DNA of 8,225 nucleotides. Origin: JAVJSD01 sp040219575 (GTDB lineage: Bacteria > Planctomycetota > Planctomycetia > Pirellulales > Pirellulaceae). The notes under the pieces were generated by a model that did no database searches, was not told where the DNA came from, and was given only the letters and a program-made list of their open reading frames with translations. Numbering within the stretch: the first letter of the stretch is position 1; the number at the start of each line of letters is the position of its first letter. Made by a program: the position numbers and the translations under genes. Positions 1-5,464 of this stretch are shown one piece after another. Where the stretch lies: assembly GCA_040219575.1 (NCBI GenBank), contig JAVJSD010000043.1, positions 1 through 8,225 of the forward strand. The letters are read 5' to 3'.

Positions 1-143
1 GGTTTCGCCTGCCGACGGCGACAGGCCGCTGACGTGCCAAGTGCGAAGCGAAGGTGTTACTTGAGGAACCGGATGCGATAATGCCGCACGTCCGGATCTG
101 TGGGAGCCCCGGGTGAGCAATCACCCGGGGCCACCCGGCCCAT
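1..143 (+). mobile_element. Group II intron, 3' end (domains V and VI), partial
   Basis: Two adjacent hairpins match the last two domains of a bacterial group II intron. Bases 66-98 fold as domain V: lower stem 66-73 with 91-98, two-base bulge C89-G90, upper stem 74-77 with 85-88. Bases 102-136 fold as domain VI: a 10-bp stem (107-116 with 121-130) capped by a GCAA tetraloop (117-120), G106-C131, then a bulge holding A133, the candidate branch-point adenosine, above a GGG/CCC base. The 3' splice boundary is probably near 140-143 but cannot be fixed. The catalytic triad position, usually A-G-C, reads A-A-C (67-69) with an A.A mismatch, so the copy may be inactive. Any reverse-transcriptase gene would lie left of the window; no frame in 1-65 looks like one. 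The end sits about 30 bases from the stop of the neighbouring convergent gene. Confidence 0.7.
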
Positions 144-174
144 TCCCGGCCCTGTTGCGCGACCAACGGTTTCA

Positions 175-1584
175 TCACTTGGACGAAACGACTGGCTCCA
201 ATTCTCCGCAAAGATCCAGAGCTCGCATCGCTTGCGCCGTGGCCATGTAGGTGGTGAAATGCCGCCGTTTGTCGCCTGGTGTATCGCCCTGCTTGCGAGC
301 CGGAAAGGTAAGACTCTCAAGCCACCAGCGGCCGCTTTGTCGCTGGTGGCTTTTTAGCCACCCGATGCCCCGCTGGATTTGCCTGTCATCTGCCGGGATG
401 CCCGATTCGCGCAACAGCACAATCGCTAACCCTGTCATATAAGCATCGCTGCCTGGATTGTCGGCATCGGGTTTGTTCTGCAGCGCTCCGACGAGGCGTG
501 GATCGAGTCTTGGGGACCAGTTATTCGGGGCGGACATGCGGCGCGTCGACCAGCCTCCGTCGCCCAACTGCTGCCGGCGGAGCATGGCAATAGCCTTTTC
601 GCGCTTTTCGGCGGTCACGACGCCGGGCAGCCGCGCATCAACCCGCAATAACAACGCGGCTTCGTAATCATTGCGAGGCTCTTGCTCGCGAAGATATGTC
701 TTCAGGCGCTCGACGCGTTGACGCAGATCTTCATCTTCAAGGTTCGCCAGCCAGCCGGGCGCGGCGGCCACGGCGCGGGCGGCCTGCACGGCCAACTCGA
801 AACCTGAGATGACATGGGGAATCTGTATTCTGCGCTGAGCCATGTCCCAGGTTCCATCATCTTGCTGTCGCGAAAACATCTCCTCGAGCGCATCAGCGGT
901 ATGGTCAGAGAGTTTACCCGTTACGTGCTTGTCCCACTCGGCCAGACCCAGGCTGCGCCAAACGAACCAGAAGTCGCCCTTGGAGGCCGACTGAGTGTTG
1001 ACGGCATCGGTGAAATTCTTCAAGAGTTCTTCCTTGGGTGGACCGAGTGTTTTCGTCAGGCTAGGCCGTTCGGCCATGTACGTGCCGCTGGTGTGGCAGG
1101 TGATGCATCGATACGAACGCACCCAGGCGACGGCGCCATCGTCCAGGTACTTCGCGGCTGCTTCCTGATCGAAGTGTTCTAATTCGGGCTCATCCGCGTT
1201 GGCGTCCGGGATCTCAATGCCTTCCGCCTTGTACTGCGGAGGACGGCCGAGGAGCGGCTCCGCGACGGCCAACTTAACGTACAGGTGTTCAATGACTTCT
1301 TTAAGCTTCCCGGCATCGGGCCTGGGTTCATCTTCCGGCGGCATATCTCCATTTCTCAGTTTGCTGAAAACACGATGCCAGATCCGGATCGCCTCTTGGC
1401 TGCTAAGTTCGAGGCTGGAGTTGTCGAGCCGAAGGTCGCCTTGCGGCTCGTCCGCCCCATGACAATTCAGGCAATGTTCTTTGATGAACCCGGAGAGTAG
1501 CTCTGCGTCGAGTCGAACCGTCTCCTCCGCACGAGCCAGTGAGGCGGAGAGCAACAGAAGGAGGGTCGTAGAAAGTGTTTTCAT
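175..1584 (-). CDS. Exported diheme cytochrome c fused to terpenoid-cyclase-like repeat domain
   Basis: A 469-aa protein with a signal peptide (Lys2, a Leu-rich core at about residues 8-16, and an A-R-A cleavage motif at 17-19), so it should act in the periplasm or at the membrane. The first heme site is C38-x2-C41-H42, with a likely axial Met at M81 in a DMPPED context, as in the planctomycete cytochrome c (PSCyt1) family. A second CxxCH is C160-ITC-H164. Residues about 235-455 are helical with QW-like motifs (Q-x3-G-x-W around 240-246, 338-345 and 414-421), resembling the alpha/alpha toroid of squalene-hopene cyclase and prenyltransferase repeats. No DxDD cyclase acid motif is evident, so the domain is probably structural or binding rather than a hopene cyclase. 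The ATG at 1584 places the signal peptide perfectly; an in-frame GTG at 1599 would add five residues. Substrate unknown; electron transfer is inferred from the heme motifs. Confidence 0.88.
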   Translation of the reverse strand: MKTLSTTLLLLLSASLARAEETVRLDAELLSGFIKEHCLNCHGADEPQGDLRLDNSSLELSSQEAIRIWHRVFSKLRNGDMPPEDEPRPDAGKLKEVIEHLYVKLAVAEPLLGRPPQYKAEGIEIPDANADEPELEHFDQEAAAKYLDDGAVAWVRSYRCITCHTSGTYMAERPSLTKTLGPPKEELLKNFTDAVNTQSASKGDFWFVWRSLGLAEWDKHVTGKLSDHTADALEEMFSRQQDDGTWDMAQRRIQIPHVISGFELAVQAARAVAAAPGWLANLEDEDLRQRVERLKTYLREQEPRNDYEAALLLRVDARLPGVVTAEKREKAIAMLRRQQLGDGGWSTRRMSAPNNWSPRLDPRLVGALQNKPDADNPGSDAYMTGLAIVLLRESGIPADDRQIQRGIGWLKSHQRQSGRWWLESLTFPARKQGDTPGDKRRHFTTYMATAQAMRALDLCGELEPVVSSK

Positions 1585-1642
1585 GGCGAGATTCTTCACG
1601 GACTTCTAAATGCGATAACTGGATAACCAAGAGGATCGGCAG

Positions 1643-1658
1643 CATTTGCCAGCAAATG
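1643..1658. repeat. Short perfect palindrome, possible operator
   Basis: CATTTGC at 1643-1649 and GCAAATG at 1652-1658 form a perfect 7-bp inverted repeat with a two-base spacer. It lies just downstream of the candidate -10 box of the minus-strand diheme gene, where a repressor could block transcription. A palindrome of this length can arise by chance, and no regulator gene is visible nearby. Confidence 0.3.
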
Positions 1659-1667
1659 TGTCGCGGA

Positions 1668-1703
1668 AAACGACATTATACGCGTAGGGCGCCCAAAGTC
1701 TTC
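1668..1703 (-). promoter_or_regulatory. Candidate promoter of the diheme protein gene
   Basis: Read on the minus strand, 1680-1675 is an exact TATAAT box, and 17 bases upstream lies GAAGAC (1703-1698), a poor -35 element. The predicted start would be near 1668, giving a leader of about 85 bases to the ATG at 1584. The -10 match is seen directly; promoter activity is inferred. Confidence 0.4.
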
Positions 1704-2502
1704 ACCTCGCTTCGGAGTTCAGACAGACGCGGAAGCTACTATTATTTTGCCCGCCTTCGGTCACATCGACCGAGGGGGCTTTCGAAGTCAGGCGAGCGCA
1801 CTCGTCCGAGGTGGCCGGACTGCCGTCACGGTCTTGTTCCTGCAGAATCAACCCGTCCCTGCACCCGACGTCCAACAGCGTCCTCCTCGGGTCGGCCGGC
1901 TTAGCAAACTGCCCCTCGGCATGCTCGTGGAGCTGTACAACAGGGTCCCGCATCGCCGGCGGATCCGTCACCAGCGAGAAGATGAGCGAATAGACCACGA
2001 CGCCGTCGTCAGGCCGCTCTTGGACGGCGGATCGAGCCAGCTGTGGAGCGACACCCCAACGACCGGATGATGAAGTGGGCCGAAGCCACAGGTGCCGAGA
2101 GCGTGTTTCGCAAGCCGTCGAACATTTCGAACGTCAATGCACTCCTCGGATTTGCGGCGCGTGAAGACTGCTGCCTGGGTATCGAATTTGGCAGCGGCGA
2201 AGTATCCCGCACTTTGCGAGATGTGAGGCTTGGCAGGCCTCGAAGTGACTCGCCGTTATGTGCTCCGCAGACCGTCTTGCCAGATGCCGTTGTTGCGGTC
2301 GGTCTGACCATCACGGCCCGTCAAACTGCTCGGGCGGCGGATCGGCCGCCTTGGCGGCAACCATCCTTGGTCGACGCGGTACGCGGATCGCCATCGGTTG
2401 TTTCGTCGCCGAGTCAAAAAGTCAATGCGGGTTTTGCATGTCGTCGCTACCCTATCGTCGTCAGTCGTTTTTTGGCGACTGGTCCCTTAAGCCACCACAA
2501 AA
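1704..2502. other. About 800 bases with no convincing gene
   Basis: Open frames exist on both strands (such as 1702-1998 minus, 1747-2070 plus and 2043-2633 plus), but they overlap each other, lack good ribosome binding sites and have no recognised motif. A short stretch read on the + strand from about 2052 to 2150 contains the pattern A-x-G-A-x4-RKPS, faintly like the C-terminal part of a response-regulator receiver domain; this is too weak to call a pseudogene. The region may hold decayed sequence and, towards 2502, the promoter of the + strand genes, for which I see no clear -35/-10 pair. Confidence 0.4.
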
Positions 2503-3465
2503 ATGAGTGTTCCTATGACTACAACCCTGGAAGACCCGCCTGCCCGCACGGGCACAGCGTCCTCGCCGGCCCAGCGATTGCGCGCAACCATGGCGGCCGT
2601 GCGGCTCTCGATCAGCTGGTTCGGCGTTCGTAAGACGCTGAGTTCCGAACAAAAAGCCCAGGCGGCCGACGCATTTGGCGCCGAGGGCGAGTTTCTGTCG
2701 GCCGGCAAGAAGCTGCTCGATACGCGGCACTCGGCCTTCAAGTCGGTGACTGCGGTCAAATCGAGGGCCGCCGGCTACTGGAAGTCGCTGACGCTTCCCT
2801 TTCCTGAGCCCGGCGTGCGTCTGATTCGCCAGGACGCCATCGAAGGCTTCGACGCCCAGATGCAAACGTTTCGCCATGAGCTCGACGAGGCCGTTGAAAC
2901 ACTCGACGAGCATTATGCCGATCTGCGGGACGCTGCCCGACAGCGTCTGGGCAGCCTGTACAATCCGGCCGACTATCCCAGTTCGCTGGAGGGGCTGTTT
3001 CGCATCGAGTGGGATTACCCCAGCGTCGAGCCGCCCGACTACCTGCGGCAACTCAACCCGGAGCTGTACGAGCAGGAATGCCAGCGGATCGCCGGTCGCT
3101 TCGATGAGGCGGTGCAGCTCGCCGAGCAGGCGTTTGTTGAAGAACTGCACCGCCTTGTGGCTCACTTGTCGGAGAGGTTGGCGGGACAGTCGGACGGGAA
3201 GCCGAAGATCTTCCGGGACTCGGCCGTCAGCAATCTGTCCGAGTTCTTCGACCGCTTCCGCCAACTCAACGTCCGCAGCAACGATCAGCTCGATCAACTG
3301 GTCGCCCAGTGCCAGCAAGTCGTTCGTGGCGTCCAGCCGCAATCGTTGCGTGACGATCAGTCGCTGCGCCAAACGGTCGCCGGCCAGCTCGGCCAGGTGC
3401 AAAACGTCCTGGACGGCCTGCTCGTGGATCGCCCCCGTCGCAACATCCTGCGCCGCCCTCGCTAA
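2503..3465 (+). CDS. Conserved-looking helical protein of unknown function, 320 aa
   Basis: No enzymatic motif is recognised. After a low-complexity N-terminus (about 1-22), residues 30-110 hold an aromatic and basic segment with WFGVRKTL at 39-46 and a PFPEPG turn at 99-104. Residues about 112-150, 185-228 and 240-308 are acidic-amphipathic helices rich in Gln, Glu and Leu, with coiled-coil character. The C-terminus is strikingly basic (VDRPRRNILRRPR, 308-320). There is no signal peptide or membrane segment, so it is probably cytoplasmic. The layout is loosely like DUF3150-type proteins found beside MoxR-type ATPases, but I hold that at low confidence. The ATG at 2503 is used; a second in-frame ATG at 2515 is equally plausible because neither has a good ribosome binding site. 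Eighteen bases separate it from the next gene, so the two are probably co-transcribed. The long antisense frame opposite it is a shadow. Confidence 0.85.
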   Translation: MSVPMTTTLEDPPARTGTASSPAQRLRATMAAVRLSISWFGVRKTLSSEQKAQAADAFGAEGEFLSAGKKLLDTRHSAFKSVTAVKSRAAGYWKSLTLPFPEPGVRLIRQDAIEGFDAQMQTFRHELDEAVETLDEHYADLRDAARQRLGSLYNPADYPSSLEGLFRIEWDYPSVEPPDYLRQLNPELYEQECQRIAGRFDEAVQLAEQAFVEELHRLVAHLSERLAGQSDGKPKIFRDSAVSNLSEFFDRFRQLNVRSNDQLDQLVAQCQQVVRGVQPQSLRDDQSLRQTVAGQLGQVQNVLDGLLVDRPRRNILRRPR

Positions 3466-3483
3466 GAAACCGGGAGGTGCTCG

Positions 3484-3732
3484 ATGCAACTGCTGATTTC
3501 TCCCCAGGGCACGCTGCGATGCGTCTACGACGAGACGCTCGACCTCCACGGATTGGGGCGCCTCGCTATCTCTCGCGGCTCGCACGTTGAGCCCGACGAA
3601 CTGGGCCGGTGGCATGCCGATCTGTCGCCGGCTGGCGGTCCAACGCTTGGACCGTTTGCCCTTCGTAGCGAAGCGCTCGCCGCTGAACGCGATTGGTTCG
3701 AGGCAAACCCGGCGACATGGCATCGTACATAG
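3484..3732 (+). CDS. Small protein of unknown function, 82 aa
   Basis: Preceded by a strong ribosome binding site, GGGAGGT at 3472-3478, five bases before the ATG, and 18 bases after the stop of the 320-aa gene, so the two form a likely translation unit. The protein starts with a beta-rich stretch (about 1-12), then ISRGSHVEPD (29-38), a short W-x-A-D-L-S-P motif, a Gly-Pro-rich turn GPTLGPF, and a C-terminal helix with an R-S-E-A-L-x-A-E pattern. It is compact and cytoplasmic, with no Cys-rich, membrane or signal segment. I recall similar short proteins in planctomycetes annotated as hypothetical, but cannot name a family. A role linked to the preceding gene is inferred only from position. 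Confidence 0.8.
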   Translation: MQLLISPQGTLRCVYDETLDLHGLGRLAISRGSHVEPDELGRWHADLSPAGGPTLGPFALRSEALAAERDWFEANPATWHRT

Positions 3733-3745
3733 GCAGGGCCGCTGT

Positions 3746-3970
3746 TTATGCGCGTCGGGCGCGGATCGCCACGTCCAACAGGCCGCGGACCAGGTTCGGC
3801 ACCAGTTCCAGATCCTCGTCGGCGATTGGGGCACAGTACAGCCGCTCGGTCTCGCTCCATAGGAGTAGCCGAGGCAGGCCGGAGTCGAGCACCTCAAATT
3901 CGATCCGCGAAATGGGCAGCGGGCCGCCCGGAGCAAAGATGTCGTTCAGGGGGCTAGTGGGGTTCGGCAT
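3746..3970 (-). CDS. Small acidic protein of unknown function, 74 aa, opposite strand
   Basis: The case for a real gene rests on a strong ribosome binding site: on the minus strand AAAGGAGA (3983-3976) lies five bases before the ATG at 3970. The predicted protein has a Pro/Gly-rich start (about 1-19), two probable beta strands (ISRIEFEVLD at 20-29 and LPRLLLWSE at 32-40), then YCAPIADEDLELVPNL and a basic C-terminal helix. It converges on the 82-aa gene with only 13 bases between stops, and diverges from the 108-aa gene at 4247. No function is recognised. Its reversed orientation inside an otherwise + strand array suggests an antagonist, accessory or independently regulated gene, but that is speculation. 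Confidence 0.6.
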   Translation of the reverse strand: MPNPTSPLNDIFAPGGPLPISRIEFEVLDSGLPRLLLWSETERLYCAPIADEDLELVPNLVRGLLDVAIRARRA

Positions 3971-3975
3971 GGTGG

Positions 3976-3983
3976 TCTCCTTT
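3976..3983 (-). promoter_or_regulatory. Strong ribosome binding site of the 74-aa gene
   Basis: The minus strand reads AAAGGAGA, an excellent match to the anti-Shine-Dalgarno complement, five bases upstream of the ATG at 3970. It decides both the strand and the start of this short gene. Confidence 0.65.
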
Positions 3984-4246
3984 CGAGGATGAATGGATTT
4001 GCCCGCACCCCCTTATGCCGCTTCCAGCGGCGAGATTTAGGCATTTTCTCTGGCGTCCGACCGTCGCTACGTTCTACAAGACCACCCCACAGCGGTCTGC
4101 TACAGTGGCCCCAGTTCCGCGAGTACGCGAGAAACGACGTCCACGCGCCTTTCCGCCTTCGCTGTGTACCTGGGCAGCGCATGGCTGGGTAGCGTCGAAG
4201 CCACGACTCAAGCCGAAACAGCACTCGATACCCAACAGGTGCAGCA
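3984..4246. other. Divergent intergenic region
   Basis: This 263-base stretch separates the minus-strand 74-aa gene from the + strand 108-aa gene, so promoters for both should lie here. A small hairpin (4017-4021 with 4027-4031, GCCGC/GCGGC) is present, but no convincing -35/-10 pair is visible on either strand. Frames across it lack ribosome binding sites and read as shadow-like basic proteins. Confidence 0.4.
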
Positions 4247-4573
4247 ATGTTGACGCAACTTCGCGAATTGGTCGCACTCTACGACCGTACCGACCAGGAT
4301 GCCAGCGGCGACCTGTCCGCGGCCGACTTCTTGGAGGCCATCGTTGACTTGGTCGAGGAGTCGCGAGCCTTGATCGACAATCCGCGGATCGAATTAGGCG
4401 CCGACGCAGCCACTTTGCGAGTCGTCTGCGGCGAAGACGTCCCGGAGTCGCCCGACCTGCTCATTGAGCGGACAGAAGCCGGCTGGGTGGTGTTCGTCCA
4501 TCCCGACGACGGCGACCCCGCCGGCCATATCGCAATCAAGGATGAACAGGTGGAATGGATCCCGGAGCTCTGA
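4247..4573 (+). CDS. Small acidic protein with an EF-hand-like loop, 108 aa
   Basis: Residues 16-27 match a calcium-binding EF-hand loop: D16-x-D18-x-S20-G21-D22-L23-S24-x2-D27, with acidic or hydroxyl residues at loop positions 1, 3, 5, 7, 9 and 12 and the near-invariant Gly at position 6. It is flanked by predicted helices (2-14 and 26-40), as in the helix-loop-helix fold. Position 12 is Asp rather than the usual Glu, and there is only one loop, whereas EF-hands normally pair, so calcium binding is uncertain. Residues 46-108 appear beta-rich and end in a V-E-W-I-P-E-L tail. Strongly acidic overall; no signal peptide. The ribosome site is weak (AGGT at 4237-4240). It precedes the 59-aa and ubiquitin-like genes on the same strand, 288 bases upstream. 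Function unknown. Confidence 0.7.
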   Translation: MLTQLRELVALYDRTDQDASGDLSAADFLEAIVDLVEESRALIDNPRIELGADAATLRVVCGEDVPESPDLLIERTEAGWVVFVHPDDGDPAGHIAIKDEQVEWIPEL

Positions 4574-4861
4574 GTAGCAAATCATCCGGTCCAATCGCCA
4601 AGTGCAGCGTCGCGACAAGCACACGCGTCTTCATGTAGCGCCACCGCACTCCCAGGGTCCGTAGCGACCCGGATGTCGACAGGCAACTCGACCTGATTCG
4701 TCGCGCGCCACGCCGCTCGTCCTGCTTCCAGCAGATTGTGCCTGCGTGCGGCCATGTTTCTGCGGCCGCATCTGCGTTCTTCGTTTCTCCCACTTCCGGC
4801 CCGGCTACCCGTACGCGCCGAGCCGACCTCGTTTCCCCCACACTCAGAAAAGGATGTCCCG
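4574..4861. other. Intergenic region, no gene seen
   Basis: In these 288 bases only a 7-bp hairpin (TGCGGCC at 4747-4753 with GGCCGCA at 4764-4770) stands out. It is not followed directly by a T tract, so I do not call it a terminator. A purine-rich ribosome site (AAAAGGA, 4848-4854) for the next gene closes the region. Reading frames here have no recognisable content. Confidence 0.4.
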
Positions 4862-5041
4862 ATGAAACAGTCCGACTTGAACCGCGCGGTTGCTGATTCG
4901 CTGGGCGAATCCGTCGGCACCATCGCCGGCCGCGGATTCTCGCTGCTCTGCGACACGTTTGAGGAACGCGATCCGCTGGTCGTCGATTTCGACGACCCGG
5001 CCCACCCCGTCATGCTGTCGCTCGTTGAGTCGGCTTCTTAA
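4862..5041 (+). CDS. Very small protein of unknown function, 59 aa
   Basis: The ATG at 4862 follows AAAAGGA (4848-4854) with a seven-base spacer, which supports this start over an in-frame upstream ATG at 4736. Residues 1-30 form a helix-turn-helix-like stretch (S4-DLNRAVADSLGES, then an IAGRGFSLL segment) superficially like the N-terminus of HU-family DNA-binding proteins. The rest is an acidic segment (about 34-45) with a hydrophobic end. At 59 residues it is far too short to be HU, which is about 90 aa and has a basic arm that this lacks. Proteins with this N-terminal pattern seem familiar from planctomycetes as hypotheticals. It lies 128 bases upstream of the ubiquitin-like gene and may share its transcript. 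Confidence 0.65.
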   Translation: MKQSDLNRAVADSLGESVGTIAGRGFSLLCDTFEERDPLVVDFDDPAHPVMLSLVESAS

Positions 5042-5070
5042 AGCGGCCGGCCCTGCATGTTGTAAGTGAC

Positions 5071-5101
5071 GCGATTTCGGCTGTTGTTTCGTCGAAATCG
5101 C
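5071..5101 (+). promoter_or_regulatory. Stem-loop upstream of the ubiquitin-like gene
   Basis: GCGATTTCGGC (5071-5081) pairs with GTCGAAATCGC (5091-5101), giving 11 bp with one G-U wobble and a nine-base loop. No T tract follows, so it is not a standard terminator. It may be an operator in DNA, or an mRNA structure that stabilises or controls the ubiquitin-like message starting 69 bases later. Confidence 0.45.
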
Positions 5102-5169
5102 AAGAAGTTCGTCTGCAATTCTCCTCCCGCCAGCTCACCAAATCCAACAACCACAAGGGACCAAGCCAT

Positions 5170-5391
5170 ATGAAGGTGCTCCTGATCAACAACGACGGCG
5201 GTGGTTTCGCCGACTACGTCGAGGTCGCCGAAGGCACGACCGTCACTCAACTCTTCGCCCGGCACATCGGCGAAGCGAAACCGCACAACTATCTGATCCG
5301 CGTCAACCGCCAGCCGGTACCCGCGGGCCAGGTGCTGCAGGAAGGCGACCGCGTCAGCATTACGCCGACGAAGATCGAAGGCGCTCGCTAG
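5170..5391 (+). CDS. ThiS/MoaD-type ubiquitin-like beta-grasp protein, 73 aa
   Basis: Length and motif order match small beta-grasp modifiers: an N-terminal strand (MKVLLIN), a strand ending in V-E-V-A-E-G-T-T-V (17-25) leading into the single helix (about 26-34), strand LIRVNRQPV (42-50), and the family hallmark LQEGDRVSITPTKIEG (56-71), equivalent to the L-x-x-G-D-x-V-x-x-x-P end of ThiS/MoaD. Such proteins are adenylated by E1-like enzymes at a C-terminal Gly and either carry sulfur or are conjugated to targets. With E2, JAB and E1 genes following directly, a protein modifier is more likely than a thiamine or molybdopterin sulfur carrier. The tail is Gly71-Ala72-Arg73, not Gly-Gly, so trimming or a non-standard chemistry is implied. 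Ribosome site AAGGGA at 5155-5160. Its stop is followed by a terminator-like hairpin. Confidence 0.85.
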   Translation: MKVLLINNDGGGFADYVEVAEGTTVTQLFARHIGEAKPHNYLIRVNRQPVPAGQVLQEGDRVSITPTKIEGAR

Positions 5392-5406
5392 CCAAATCGC
5401 ACAACA

Positions 5407-5440
5407 GGGCGGCCAGGAACGGATGCCTGGTCGCCCTTTC
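5407..5440 (+). terminator. Terminator-like hairpin between modifier and E2 genes (possible attenuator)
   Basis: GGGCGGCCAGG (5407-5417) pairs with CCTGGTCGCCC (5426-5436) through 11 bp with one G-T wobble and an eight-base loop, followed by TTTCTTCC. It lies 15 bases after the ubiquitin-like stop and 28 bases before the E2 start. The imperfect T tract suggests partial termination, which would give more modifier than enzyme. An ATG at 5423 in frame with the E2 gene sits in the loop and is unlikely to be a start. Confidence 0.65.
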
Positions 5441-5464
5441 TTCCTCGTGGGGAGTCCACCAACA

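Noticed and set aside
319..355. Perfect 12-bp hairpin followed by five T on the + strand, like a terminator
   Set aside because: It lies inside the coding sequence of the minus-strand diheme protein, within a QW-like repeat, and no + strand gene ends there. It is probably a coincidence of codons for the S-G-R-W-W-L-E-S segment.
814..1182. A 122-codon + strand frame
   Set aside because: Fully antisense to the diheme protein, without a ribosome site or recognisable domain.
2043..2633. A 196-codon + strand frame starting with GTG
   Set aside because: It overlaps the start of the 320-aa gene in another frame, has no ribosome site, and its composition drifts to Arg/Pro-rich shadow-like sequence. 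Only a faint receiver-like segment is of interest.
2461..3936. A 491-codon open frame on the minus strand
   Set aside because: It lies antisense to the 320-aa and 82-aa genes, which have coupled spacing and a strong ribosome site. The frame starts without one and reads as a compositional shadow.
4862..5041. HU-type DNA-binding protein
   Set aside because: Only the first 25 residues look similar; the protein is 59 residues long, acidic, and lacks the basic DNA-binding arm.
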